A DNA stretch of 6,761 nucleotides from CAZEJK01 sp964512045 (GCA_964512045.1 CAZEJK010000275.1:1-6761); one strand, 5' to 3'. Positions 1-6,462 are shown, counted from the first letter of the stretch. Notes: generated by a model not told the origin, from the sequence alone. Made by a program: numbers and translations.

Positions 1-1
1 C

Positions 2-52
2 ACCAGCGCCGGCGAGGATGCGTGGTACCTCTACTTGGGGCGGTTCTTCTAG
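2..52 (+). CDS. C-terminal end of a protein cut by the window edge, possibly an outer-membrane barrel
   Basis: Reading from base 2 gives TSAGEDAWYLYLGRFF and then a TAG stop at 50-52. The last residues alternate aromatic/large hydrophobic with other residues and end in Phe. That is the pattern of the last strand of an outer-membrane beta-barrel, recognised by the BAM complex. Only 16 residues are visible, so the family cannot be named and the frame is chosen only by this ending. The next gene but one (687-1208) also ends in a Phe-terminated beta-strand, so a second envelope protein here would fit. It could equally be an unrelated protein or a chance frame. Confidence 0.4.
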   Translation, partial: TSAGEDAWYLYLGRFF

Positions 53-53
53 C

Positions 54-104
54 GCCAGGGATGGCAGTGGTCGGAGCGGCGTTCCGACACGCTGGCTCCC
101 TGGC
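54..104. other. Large nested hairpin just after the partial gene
   Basis: GCCAGGGA at 54-61 is the exact reverse complement of TCCCTGGC at 97-104. Inside it GTCGGA (70-75) pairs with TCCGAC (83-88) around a 7-nt loop. The hairpin starts two bases after the TAG stop at 50-52. There is no T-tract on either side, so it is not a standard intrinsic terminator. It may act as a 3'-end stabiliser or be part of an interspersed palindrome. The rest of the gap to 247 holds only a small stem (172-177 with 183-188) and a weak -10-like GATACT at 207-212 without a matching -35. Confidence 0.5.
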
Positions 105-233
105 CGGGTCGCAATGGTCGGCCGGCGGCTGACGAGGGTCGCGGGCGCGCTGGCCTGGCGGTGGAGCGAAGCGTCCCATGCAGGGGCGACAGCCGTCGGA
201 GTCCTTGATACTCTGTGATCGTCAACAGACCTC

Positions 234-240
234 AGGGAGG
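234..240 (+). promoter_or_regulatory. Ribosome-binding site for the TerB-like gene
   Basis: AGGGAGG lies 7 nt before the ATG at 248. It decides the start in favour of 248 over the in-frame GTG at 215, which has no such sequence before it. Confidence 0.8.
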
Positions 241-247
241 TGCTCGG

Positions 248-640
248 ATGTTCCTCGGAATGCTCGATGAGAACGAGCGGCGTGCATTTGCCGTATTGGC
301 CCGACAGATGATCGAGGCGGACGGGATCGTGGTCAACCAGGAGCAGGAGGCGCTGGCAGCGATGGCGCAAGAGCTCGGCGTCGACCTGCAGGAGGGCCTG
401 AGCCAGGATCCGACTGAGCTGGCAGCGGTGTTCCGGGAGCGGCCGGCGAAGGTGGCTGCGCTCCTCGAGCTGCTCGGCCTCGCGCACACGGATCAGCGGT
501 TCACCCCGGAGGAGCAGTCGCACGTGCAGGTGGTGGCCTCTGCCATGGGCATCGACTCCGACGAGCTGGCCGAGCTGGACGGTTGGGTCCGTCAGCATGT
601 CCGTCACGTCGAGGCCGCAATGGCGTTGATGCGTCCGTAA
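248..640 (+). CDS. TerB-like all-helical protein, function unknown
   Basis: A 130-residue, strongly acidic, alpha-helical protein with no signal peptide or membrane segment, so probably cytoplasmic. Residues 19-45 (RQMIEADGIVVNQEQEAL and on) carry the ADG-x-V-x(3)-E pattern of the TerB/tellurite-resistance helical fold. A second similar block follows at about 78-103 (LAHTDQRFTPEEQSHVQVV and on). In this family the acidic residues, here around D25, E32/E34, D82 and E88/E89, are known or proposed to bind a divalent metal. The ATG at 248 is chosen for its ribosome-binding site. The barrel gene begins 46 bp after the stop, so the two are probably one transcript. The rest of the ter operon (terA, terC, terD) is not visible, so a tellurite role should not be assumed. 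Domain assignment is by pattern only. Confidence 0.75.
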   Translation: MFLGMLDENERRAFAVLARQMIEADGIVVNQEQEALAAMAQELGVDLQEGLSQDPTELAAVFRERPAKVAALLELLGLAHTDQRFTPEEQSHVQVVASAMGIDSDELAELDGWVRQHVRHVEAAMALMRP

Positions 641-671
641 TCGCGTGACAATGGTGCGAGTGCCTGTGCGC

Positions 672-680
672 GGAAGGGAG
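672..680 (+). promoter_or_regulatory. Ribosome-binding site that fixes a GTG start
   Basis: GGAAGGGAG lies 6 nt before the GTG at 687. The other in-frame starts, GTG 645 and ATG 651, lack a Shine-Dalgarno sequence and would put a charged stretch before the signal peptide. Confidence 0.75.
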
Positions 681-686
681 ACCACC

Positions 687-1208
687 GTGAGGCGAACCTG
701 TATCGTCGTGGCAGTTCTGGTGCTATGGGCTCCGTTGGCGGGCGCCCTCGATTTGGAGCTGAACCTGACAGCCGGAGTGGATCTGGGAGGGGAGATCGAT
801 GTCTCAGACATCGATGTCGACCAGGAAACCGGGTTCCAGGTGGGCCTGGAGCTGATGGCGGATCTGCCGATGCTCGACATCGGGGTCGGGGCGGAGTACG
901 GGTTTCAGCGGGACCTCGACAACGATGCCGGTGAGCTGGACTTCTCGCACCTGTACGCTGTGGCACGGTTGAGCGTGTTCGGCCCGGTGTACGCGACCGG
1001 TCGAGTGGGGTGGGCCGATACGGACGTCGGTGACCTGATCGACGGCTCCGTGGATGCGGGCGAGTCGTGGAGCATCGGCGGGGGAGTGAGCCTCCTCGGG
1101 AAGCTCCGCGTCGAGCTGCTCCTCAACGAGTACTCGTTCGAGGTCGAGGACCTGGGCGTGGACCTCGACTACCAGAGCTACTCGGCTCGCCTGGTGTACA
1201 CCTTCTAG
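687..1208 (+). CDS. Small 8-stranded outer-membrane beta-barrel protein
   Basis: A 173-residue protein beginning at GTG. It has a Sec signal peptide: MRR, hydrophobic CIVVAVLVLWAPL, then AGA, with likely cleavage after residue 20. The mature part divides into eight amphipathic beta-strands, at about 21-33, 48-60, 62-75, 87-98, 101-112, 127-138, 140-153 and 161-173. Strands 2-3, 4-5 and 6-7 are joined by tight turns (DLPM, FGPV, LGKL). The chain ends ARLVYTF, the terminal-Phe signal recognised by the BAM assembly machine. Length and strand count match the OmpA/OmpW/OprF-like barrel group. The four long loops, which should face outside, are very rich in Asp and Glu. It probably shares a transcript with the TerB-like gene 46 bp upstream. 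The ligand, and whether it forms a pore or is structural, cannot be told. Confidence 0.8.
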   Translation: MRRTCIVVAVLVLWAPLAGALDLELNLTAGVDLGGEIDVSDIDVDQETGFQVGLELMADLPMLDIGVGAEYGFQRDLDNDAGELDFSHLYAVARLSVFGPVYATGRVGWADTDVGDLIDGSVDAGESWSIGGGVSLLGKLRVELLLNEYSFEVEDLGVDLDYQSYSARLVYTF

Positions 1209-1288
1209 CGCGGCTCACGGCCGCTGCTGGGCGTGCCCCGGCGAATCCTCCAGACGAGGACTGGTCTCGCGGGGCAGGACGGATGGGT

Positions 1289-1328
1289 GCGGCTCCGCGT
1301 CTCTGCGCCGTTGTGCCTCTGCGTTGCT
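1289..1328. repeat. Tract with 8-bp period in the convergent gap
   Basis: Five consecutive octamers read GCGGCTCC / GCGTCTCT / GCGCCGTT / GTGCCTCT / GCGTTGCT, a loose G(C/T)GNCTCT consensus. It lies in the 153-bp gap between two convergent genes (stops at 1208 and 1362). From memory, tracts of the form CTCTGCGTCTCTGCG recur between genes in many environmental bacterial genomes, but this cannot be checked here. No convincing intrinsic terminator was seen for either convergent gene in this gap. Confidence 0.5.
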
Positions 1329-1361
1329 TCTTCTTGCGTCGGTCTGCAGCGGAGCCGGTCA

Positions 1362-2573
1362 TCACTCGTCGACTCCGTGGTTCGCGGCGCCGACTCCGGC
1401 GCGGTACACGGTTCCCCGTCCCGTGACGATGAGGGTGCCCGCGTCCGCTGCGATGAACGCCGACTGGCCCTGGGTGAGCTCGAGCTCCGGGTGGCTCGGG
1501 CTGTGCAGGACGATGTCGCCCGACAGACATAGCCAGATCTCCGGACCGTGGACGCCGATCTCGCGAGCCCCATCCACCTCAGTGCGTGCGAGCTGAAACT
1601 CCGCCACCGGCGGTGACCAGAGGGTCTCGCCGACGGACGGTTGGGACGGCGTGACGGTGGTCGGCGGCTCGGGCTGGAAGCAGGCCACGCGCATCAGCTC
1701 GGCGGTGTCGATGTGCTTGGCCGTGCACCCGGCGCGGATGACATTATCCGAGCTGGCCATCAGCTCCAGCCCCACACCGCCGAGGTAGGCGTGGAGGGTG
1801 CCGGCACCGAGGAAGATCGCCTCTCCCGGAGCGAGGTCGATCCGGTGCAGCAGGAGCGACAGCACCGCGCCGGGGTCGTTCGGGTAGCTCTCGGCCAGAG
1901 CAGAGACGGTCTCATAGGCGGCTCGCGCCTTCTCGGGAGCGTTCCCCGCCGCTCGAGGTGCGGCGTGGGCGGTGTCCGCCACCAGCGTGGACGGGTCAGC
2001 CTCGGTGAGCAGCCAGCGGACAGCAGATTGCAGCGCGTCGTCAGGCGAACGGTCCTGCGCCAGGAAGGCGAGCAAAGGAGCCAACGCCGGCACGTCCAGG
2101 GCGGCGATGAGAGTCGCAGCGTCTTCGGGATCCCGTAGGCCGCAGAGAGCAGCGAACGGCGTCAGGGCGCAGAGGAGCTCGGGCTTGTGGTTGTCGTCTC
2201 GGTAGTTGCGTTGCTCAGCAGGAACGCTCCGTGCGACCTCGCTGGCGAAGCCTGCTCGGGCGGTGGCGGCGTCCGGGTGCGTCTGGATCGAAAGCGGCTC
2301 TGCGGCGGCCAGGATCTTGAACAGGAACGGGAGGCGACGGTCGAACTGCCGTGCGACAGCCGGAGAGAGAAGCGACTCGGCCTCCTGCTCGAGGAGGTCG
2401 TCGAGAGCGATCCACTGCTGGCCGACTCGTGCCTGCGATGGCCCCGCAGGGTGGGCTCCGAGCCACAGCTCTGCTTCCGGCTCCGGGCTCGGCGCCGGCC
2501 GTCGCAGGAGCTCGGCGATCGCAGTGCGCGAGCCCCAGGCGTAGGTGCGGATCGGGTTGTCGAGTCGGTACAT
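1362..2573 (-). CDS. manA: Mannose-6-phosphate isomerase, class I
   Basis: A 403-residue cytoplasmic zinc enzyme that interconverts mannose-6-phosphate and fructose-6-phosphate. It feeds GDP-mannose synthesis for cell-surface glycans or mannose breakdown. The N-terminus YRLDNPIRTYAWGSR is typical of the type I (PMI) family. All expected zinc ligands are present: Q97 and H99 in SIQTHP, E132 in HKPELLC, and H261 in GAGTLHAYLGG. The active-site Arg is R280 in SSDNVIRAG. Spacing and length agree with E. coli ManA (about 390 residues). A cupin-like C-terminal part follows (about 320-395). The ATG is preceded by GGAGG (2581-2585) with 7 nt spacing. It starts 40 bp after the stop of the amidohydrolase gene on the same strand, so it is probably expressed with it. 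It looks intact. The family call is secure; the pathway served is not shown by the neighbours. Confidence 0.96.
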   Translation of the reverse strand: MYRLDNPIRTYAWGSRTAIAELLRRPAPSPEPEAELWLGAHPAGPSQARVGQQWIALDDLLEQEAESLLSPAVARQFDRRLPFLFKILAAAEPLSIQTHPDAATARAGFASEVARSVPAEQRNYRDDNHKPELLCALTPFAALCGLRDPEDAATLIAALDVPALAPLLAFLAQDRSPDDALQSAVRWLLTEADPSTLVADTAHAAPRAAGNAPEKARAAYETVSALAESYPNDPGAVLSLLLHRIDLAPGEAIFLGAGTLHAYLGGVGLELMASSDNVIRAGCTAKHIDTAELMRVACFQPEPPTTVTPSQPSVGETLWSPPVAEFQLARTEVDGAREIGVHGPEIWLCLSGDIVLHSPSHPELELTQGQSAFIAADAGTLIVTGRGTVYRAGVGAANHGVDE

Positions 2574-2613
2574 CCTCGGGCCTCCCCCGGCGGTAGGACG
2601 GGCGCCAGCTCAG

Positions 2614-4023
2614 CTAGTCGGCGGGCGCCACGCCACCGCTCCGCCGAACCCATCGGCCGGTGCCTTCCTCGGCGAACCACTCGCTCCCGTCCAGCTCCCG
2701 CCTGTAGACGCACTGTCCACGCACGTAGGTGGCGCGCACGCGGCCAGTCATCGTGTGACCCGCCAACGGAGTGTACCGGTTCAACGAGTGGAGCTGATCG
2801 GGCTCCACGACCCAGGACTCTCGCTCGTCGAGCACGACGAGGTCGGCGTCGTAGCCGGGCTGGAGGCGGCCCTTGCGCCGCAAGCCAAAAAGGAGAGCGG
2901 GCTCGCGGGAGGTGAGCCCGACCACCTGCTCCAGGGTGAGCCGTCCCAGGCAGACGCCCTCGGAGTACAGGTAGGGCAGCAGCAGCTCGACGCCGGGGAC
3001 CCCGCCGTAGTCGGTCCAGAACGACCCCGTGGACTTCTCCTCGGGCCACTGACCGGCGGCGTGGTCGGTTGCCACGAACGCGATGTCGCCGTTGGCGAGC
3101 CCGGTCCACAGCCGCTCGCGATCGTCGGCGGTCTTGACCACGGGGGCGGTCTTCAGCACGCTTCCGAGCCGGATCAGGTCGTCGACCGTGCACGCGAGGA
3201 AGTGGGGACAGGTCTCTGCCGACATCGGCAAGCCGTGCCGGCGGGCCGTCACGACAAGCTCCAGAGCGTCGCCGCTGGCCACGTGGACGATGTGCGTGCG
3301 GGCGCCCGTGGCCCGGCACATTTCACGGATCATCGCGACCGCCGCGACCTCGGCGGAAGACGGGCGAGAGGCGGCGTAGGCCTCCGGTCCGTCGGCGCCG
3401 GCGGCCTGCAAGCGTGCGGTGTGAGCACGCACGAGCTCGCGATCCTCGGCGTGAACGCCCACCGGAATGCCGAGCTCGGCCGAGGCCTGAAAGACCTCGT
3501 AGAGCTGCCCTGCGCTGAGATCGGTGAACGTCTCCATCCCCGAAAGGGTGTACACCTTCACCGCCGCGATGCCATGCTCGACCAATGCTGCGAGGTCGTG
3601 TCGCCACTCATGGTCCGGCCTGACATCGGCGCCGGAGACGCCGCCCCAGAGAGCGAAGTCGACCACAGCCTGAGCCTCGATCACCTCCAGCTTGGAGCGG
3701 AGTGCAGCGACTGTCGTCACTGGCGGCAGCGACGTGCACGGCATGTCGACCACGCAGGTCACGCCGCCCGCGGCGGCCGCGCGCGTACCGTGCGCGAACG
3801 TCTCCCGGTGCGTGAAGCCCGGAGTATCGAAGTGCACGTGCCCGTCGATCGCTCCTGGTAGCACGGTCGCGCCGCCGAGATCGATCCAGCTCTCGTCACC
3901 GGCCGCTGTCAGGGTGCCCTCGGGCTGGACACTCTCGATGGTTCCGTCGGACACCATGATCTCCGCTGGAACTCTGGTGTTGCCCTCCACCGGGATCCGC
4001 AGGTTCACGAACCGGGTGCGCAT
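2614..4023 (-). CDS. Cyclic amidohydrolase, allantoinase/dihydroorotase type
   Basis: A 469-residue metal-dependent enzyme of the amidohydrolase superfamily that hydrolyses a cyclic amide or ureide ring. The full binuclear metal set is visible: H62 and H64 (DGHVHFDTPG), the bridging Lys K156 (AAVKVYT), H191 (GVHAED), H247 (HIVHVASG) and D320 (VATDHAAG). The segment GTRAAAAGGVTCVVDMP followed by CTSLPPVTT resembles the DMPLNSIPPTT region of allantoinase (AllB), and length and spacing also fit AllB. Dihydroorotase, hydantoinase and dihydropyrimidinase share this fold, and the residue pattern after K156 (TLSGMETFTDLS) is not standard AllB. The substrate is therefore open: allantoin first, dihydroorotate or a hydantoin next. 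No other purine- or pyrimidine-degradation gene is in view. It lies 40 bp upstream of manA. There is no Shine-Dalgarno sequence and no other in-frame start upstream, which points to leaderless translation. Confidence 0.88.
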   Translation of the reverse strand: MRTRFVNLRIPVEGNTRVPAEIMVSDGTIESVQPEGTLTAAGDESWIDLGGATVLPGAIDGHVHFDTPGFTHRETFAHGTRAAAAGGVTCVVDMPCTSLPPVTTVAALRSKLEVIEAQAVVDFALWGGVSGADVRPDHEWRHDLAALVEHGIAAVKVYTLSGMETFTDLSAGQLYEVFQASAELGIPVGVHAEDRELVRAHTARLQAAGADGPEAYAASRPSSAEVAAVAMIREMCRATGARTHIVHVASGDALELVVTARRHGLPMSAETCPHFLACTVDDLIRLGSVLKTAPVVKTADDRERLWTGLANGDIAFVATDHAAGQWPEEKSTGSFWTDYGGVPGVELLLPYLYSEGVCLGRLTLEQVVGLTSREPALLFGLRRKGRLQPGYDADLVVLDERESWVVEPDQLHSLNRYTPLAGHTMTGRVRATYVRGQCVYRRELDGSEWFAEEGTGRWVRRSGGVAPAD

Positions 4024-4029
4024 GTCGAT

Positions 4030-4060
4030 ATCATAGCGTGACTTCGGTTTGAGATGCGAA
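4030..4060 (-). promoter_or_regulatory. Promoter for a probably leaderless amidohydrolase mRNA
   Basis: On the minus strand TATGAT (4030-4035) matches the -10 consensus at 5 of 6 positions. It is followed by six bases (ATCGAC) and then the ATG at 4023. Transcription normally begins about 7 bases after the -10, which puts the first base of the mRNA at or next to the A of the ATG. No Shine-Dalgarno sequence exists in the short stretch between. A weak -35 candidate, TTCGCA (4055-4060), lies 19 bp upstream of the -10. The promoter call is from sequence pattern only. Confidence 0.6.
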
Positions 4061-4079
4061 ACCGGGCACTGCTGCCAAC

Positions 4080-4150
4080 GGACCGCGGACGTCCCGTCCG
4101 CAGCATTGGGCTTGCAGCGAGGCCCGATGCGGACCAGAGGTCCGCGGTCC
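4080..4150. repeat. 71-bp three-armed palindromic intergenic repeat
   Basis: The ends are perfect inverted repeats of 11 bp: GGACCGCGGAC (4080-4090) and GTCCGCGGTCC (4140-4150). Within are three hairpins. GCGGAC/GTCCGC (4085-4090 with 4096-4101) has a 5-nt loop. GCATTGGGC/GCCCGATGC (4103-4111 with 4122-4130) has one G-T pair. GCGGACC/GGTCCGC (4129-4135 with 4139-4145) has a 3-nt loop. Arms overlap, so several folds compete. It has the look of a REP or small MITE-type element carrying no gene. It sits between two genes read in the same direction (phoD and the amidohydrolase). Confidence 0.8.
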
Positions 4151-4202
4151 CTGCGAGTGCGTGGGCCGGCAGACTGTCCCCACTGAGCCTTCGAACCCGA
4201 AA

Positions 4203-4227
4203 GGACCGCGGACGTCCCGTCCGCAGC
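4203..4227. repeat. 25-bp direct copy of the left arm of the palindromic repeat
   Basis: Positions 4203-4227 are identical to 4080-4104, offset by 123 bp, and include the GCGGAC/GTCCGC hairpin. The match stops sharply at both ends (4079 differs from 4202; 4105 differs from 4228). It is a partial second copy without the middle and right arms. Confidence 0.85.
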
Positions 4228-4238
4228 TTTGCGCGTCG

Positions 4239-4270
4239 AAAAACCGGGCCCGCCAGACGGCGGGCCCGGT
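4239..4270 (-). terminator. Intrinsic terminator of phoD
   Basis: On the minus strand the stem ACCGGGCCCGCC (4270-4259) pairs perfectly over 12 bp with GGCGGGCCCGGT (4254-4243) around a 4-nt loop, and is followed by TTTTT (4243-4239). The stem begins 32 bp after the phoD stop at 4303. This separates phoD from the amidohydrolase-manA unit, which fits the separate promoter at 4030-4035. Confidence 0.9.
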
Positions 4271-4302
4271 CATCATCGCTTCATGGACAGGGTTCTCGGA
4301 AG

Positions 4303-6462
4303 CTACGGCGCCCCGCCCGGTATCAGCTGCCCGTCGGTCGTGATCGTCCAGCTCGTGGTGGTGAAGAGGTCGTCGAGAGCGTCCGGATCGCCGGAGTAGT
4401 CGTTGCCGATCTCGGAGTTCGGGATCTCGTGAATCGTCGCCTGGATGGCATCGGGGGTCACGTCGACGATCAGGAAGCCGTGTGTGAACGTGTTGGCGTA
4501 CGCGATGTCGGACGGCGAGACGTTGGTGTCGTCGAGGGAGGAAAGCTGCAGGATCTGCGCCATCATCGCGACCAGCTGATCGATCCCGGGCACACCGGCG
4601 AACGCCGGGTTGGAGAGCACCAGACGCAGGGTGATCGCGCCCAGGGTCGAGGACGACACCGCGGGTCCGGTCAGCTCGTAGGTGCCGTTGCCGTGGTCGG
4701 TGACGAACGTGGAGTGGATGTCGCCGGACACCACCACCGTGTTCGGTACCAGGGCGAGCAGCCCGAGCAGCTCCTGGCGCTTCTGCGGGAAGCCGTTGAA
4801 GTCCTCGACGGTGACGCCGATCCGGGTGCGGAGCTCGGGTGGAAACGCATCCGGAAGCATGGGGGCGATCTGCGGGTGCGTGAAGTCGAGCACCAGCGGG
4901 GTCATCATCACCGAGTTGCCGAGGATCCGCCAGGCGGTCTCCGAGCCGGTCAGCGCACCCTGCAGCCACGCCATCTGCTGGCCGCCGAACGCTGCCTGGG
5001 CCTCGCCGCCGGTCTCCAGCCAGCGCGCTGCGGCGTAGAGCTGGAAGGAGTCGTGGATCACCAGGTTGCGGCTGCCGAGCGAGGTGTACAGCCCCGTCTT
5101 GCCCATCAGCAGGTAGGACAGGCCGTGCGGTAGCGTGGCATTGATCTGCGGAGTGAACGGTTCGGGCAGACCGGCGGCCGCGAATGCACCGTTCAGGAAG
5201 GTGACGCCGATGTTGCCGTGGAGCATGCCACGTGCGATCTGGTAGGCAGCGAGGGTGCCGACCTCGGGGTGCTCGGCCAGCACGAGCTGGGTGACCGCGA
5301 GTGTCACGGTGTTGCGGAAGATCGGGAGCGCGGCGCCGATCACGTCGAAGTTGATATACGGATCGAAGCTGGAGCGGACCGCTGCCCAGACGTCCGGTCC
5401 GAGGATCTGCTCGAGCATCGGCTCCTCGACGGCAATGGCGCCGGGGAAGGCGTCCTCTCCGATCAGGTGGTCCGGCCGGTACGTCCGGTAGTCGGTCAGG
5501 ATCAGGTGGAGCAGGGCGCCGAACCGGGTGTCGCGGTAGACCTTCGAGTTCGGCCAGAGGACGCTGTCGTCGATCGCCATCTCACCGTCGGCATCGGTGC
5601 CGATGGCGGTGGGAACCCACTCGAAGAACGCCTGATCGGCGGCGCGCTTGCGCTCCGGGCTCGACTCGTCGACCCATCCGCCGAGGTAGGTCGCATTGTC
5701 CTGCCAGGAGTCGTTGGTGAACTCGTGGTCGTCCCAGATGACGATCATCGGCCAGCGCTCGTGGACCTCCTGGAGCATCGCGTCGGTACGGTAGGTGCGG
5801 TAGATGTCGCGGTAGTTGGACAGGGTGGTGGCGGCGTAGTAGGCCGCGTCGCCGGAGCCGAGCTGGATCGATCCGGTGGTGTCGGTGAACTCGATCGTGC
5901 GATCCGAGCCCGAGTCCTGGAACGACGGGTCGCCGGTGGTCTCGTAGATGTAGTCGCCGAGGAACAGGACGAAGTCGATGTCGTCATCGTGCAGCTCGAG
6001 CAGCCGCTGGTAGGCGTTGTAGTAGCGGCCGATGTAGTCCTGGCAGTAGGCAACGGCGAACCGGAGCGGCCGGGGATCGTCGGGCGCCGGGGCGGTCCGA
6101 GTCCGGCCCACGGGCGAGTACGTCTCGGTGTCCACCGTCTCGACGACGAAGCGGTAGTAGTAGGTGGTGTACGGCTCCAGGCCGTCGATCCGCACCTTGA
6201 CGCAGCCGTCGTGCTCGGCGGTGGCCTCTGCCTGGCGCGTGGCGACCACGTTGGTGAACTCCATGTCCGTGGCGACCTCGGCGGTGAGGACGCCGCGGGC
6301 GTCTCCCTCGGCAACGCGGGTCCACAGGACCACGCTGGAGTCGGTCGGATCGCCGGAGGCCACAGATTGCGGGAACATCTCCGTCCCGGCAGCGAGCGTG
6401 GCTGGCGCTGCCATCATTGCGGCAAAGAGACAGACGAGCAGGACGGGAACACTACGTGACAT
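4303..6462 (-). CDS. phoD: PhoD-family alkaline phosphatase, exported
   Basis: A 719-residue metallophosphoesterase that frees phosphate from phosphomono- or diesters outside the cytoplasmic membrane. The start at 6462 is fixed by AGGAGG (6471-6476) 8 nt upstream and by a signal peptide (residues 1-25, SVPVLLVCLFAAMMAAPA). The PhoD N-terminal domain shows FPQSVASGDPTDSSVVLWTR (30-49). The catalytic domain shows VAYCQDY (137-143; C140 matches the conserved Fe-ligand Cys region), LGDYIYE (D170, Y173), IWDDHEFTND (D244, H246, N250), LTDYRTYR (322-329) and VVSGDIHSTF (D581, H583). These fit the Fe/Ca site known in PhoD. The C-terminal HGFLIVDVTP (661-670) is also typical. It is longer than usual PhoD (about 500-580 residues) because of an insertion near residues 335-485. 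No twin-arginine motif is seen, although classic PhoD uses Tat export. It stands alone with its own terminator. Phosphate-starvation control is likely for the family. Confidence 0.93.
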   Translation of the reverse strand: MSRSVPVLLVCLFAAMMAAPATLAAGTEMFPQSVASGDPTDSSVVLWTRVAEGDARGVLTAEVATDMEFTNVVATRQAEATAEHDGCVKVRIDGLEPYTTYYYRFVVETVDTETYSPVGRTRTAPAPDDPRPLRFAVAYCQDYIGRYYNAYQRLLELHDDDIDFVLFLGDYIYETTGDPSFQDSGSDRTIEFTDTTGSIQLGSGDAAYYAATTLSNYRDIYRTYRTDAMLQEVHERWPMIVIWDDHEFTNDSWQDNATYLGGWVDESSPERKRAADQAFFEWVPTAIGTDADGEMAIDDSVLWPNSKVYRDTRFGALLHLILTDYRTYRPDHLIGEDAFPGAIAVEEPMLEQILGPDVWAAVRSSFDPYINFDVIGAALPIFRNTVTLAVTQLVLAEHPEVGTLAAYQIARGMLHGNIGVTFLNGAFAAAGLPEPFTPQINATLPHGLSYLLMGKTGLYTSLGSRNLVIHDSFQLYAAARWLETGGEAQAAFGGQQMAWLQGALTGSETAWRILGNSVMMTPLVLDFTHPQIAPMLPDAFPPELRTRIGVTVEDFNGFPQKRQELLGLLALVPNTVVVSGDIHSTFVTDHGNGTYELTGPAVSSSTLGAITLRLVLSNPAFAGVPGIDQLVAMMAQILQLSSLDDTNVSPSDIAYANTFTHGFLIVDVTPDAIQATIHEIPNSEIGNDYSGDPDALDDLFTTTSWTITTDGQLIPGGAP

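Noticed and set aside
18..218. 66-residue open frame on the plus strand before the TerB-like gene
   Set aside because: Its sequence is low-complexity, rich in Gly, Ser, Arg and Trp, has no ribosome-binding site, and lies over the hairpin at 54-104. It also overlaps the end of the left-edge gene in a different frame.
215..247. In-frame GTG start upstream of the TerB-like gene
   Set aside because: The extra 11 residues would be encoded by the ribosome-binding site region itself, and AGGGAGG at 234-240 is ideally placed for the ATG at 248.
2545..3861. 438-residue open frame opposite the amidohydrolase gene
   Set aside because: It is antisense to a gene with a complete set of catalytic residues. 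Long antisense frames are expected in GC-rich coding DNA, and its translation has no recognisable motif.
4080..4227. CRISPR array
   Set aside because: There are only two 25-bp copies, separated by 98 bp that includes other palindromes, with no regular spacers and no cas genes nearby.
5218..6459. 413-residue open frame opposite phoD
   Set aside because: It is a shadow of the phoD codon pattern: Val/Gly/Asp-rich sequence without motifs, and no ribosome-binding site.
6429..6462. Lipoprotein signal (LLVC) in PhoD
   Set aside because: The residue before Cys is Val rather than Gly, Ala or Ser, and the hydrophobic core continues well past the Cys. A normal Sec signal peptide with an Ala-rich cleavage site fits better.
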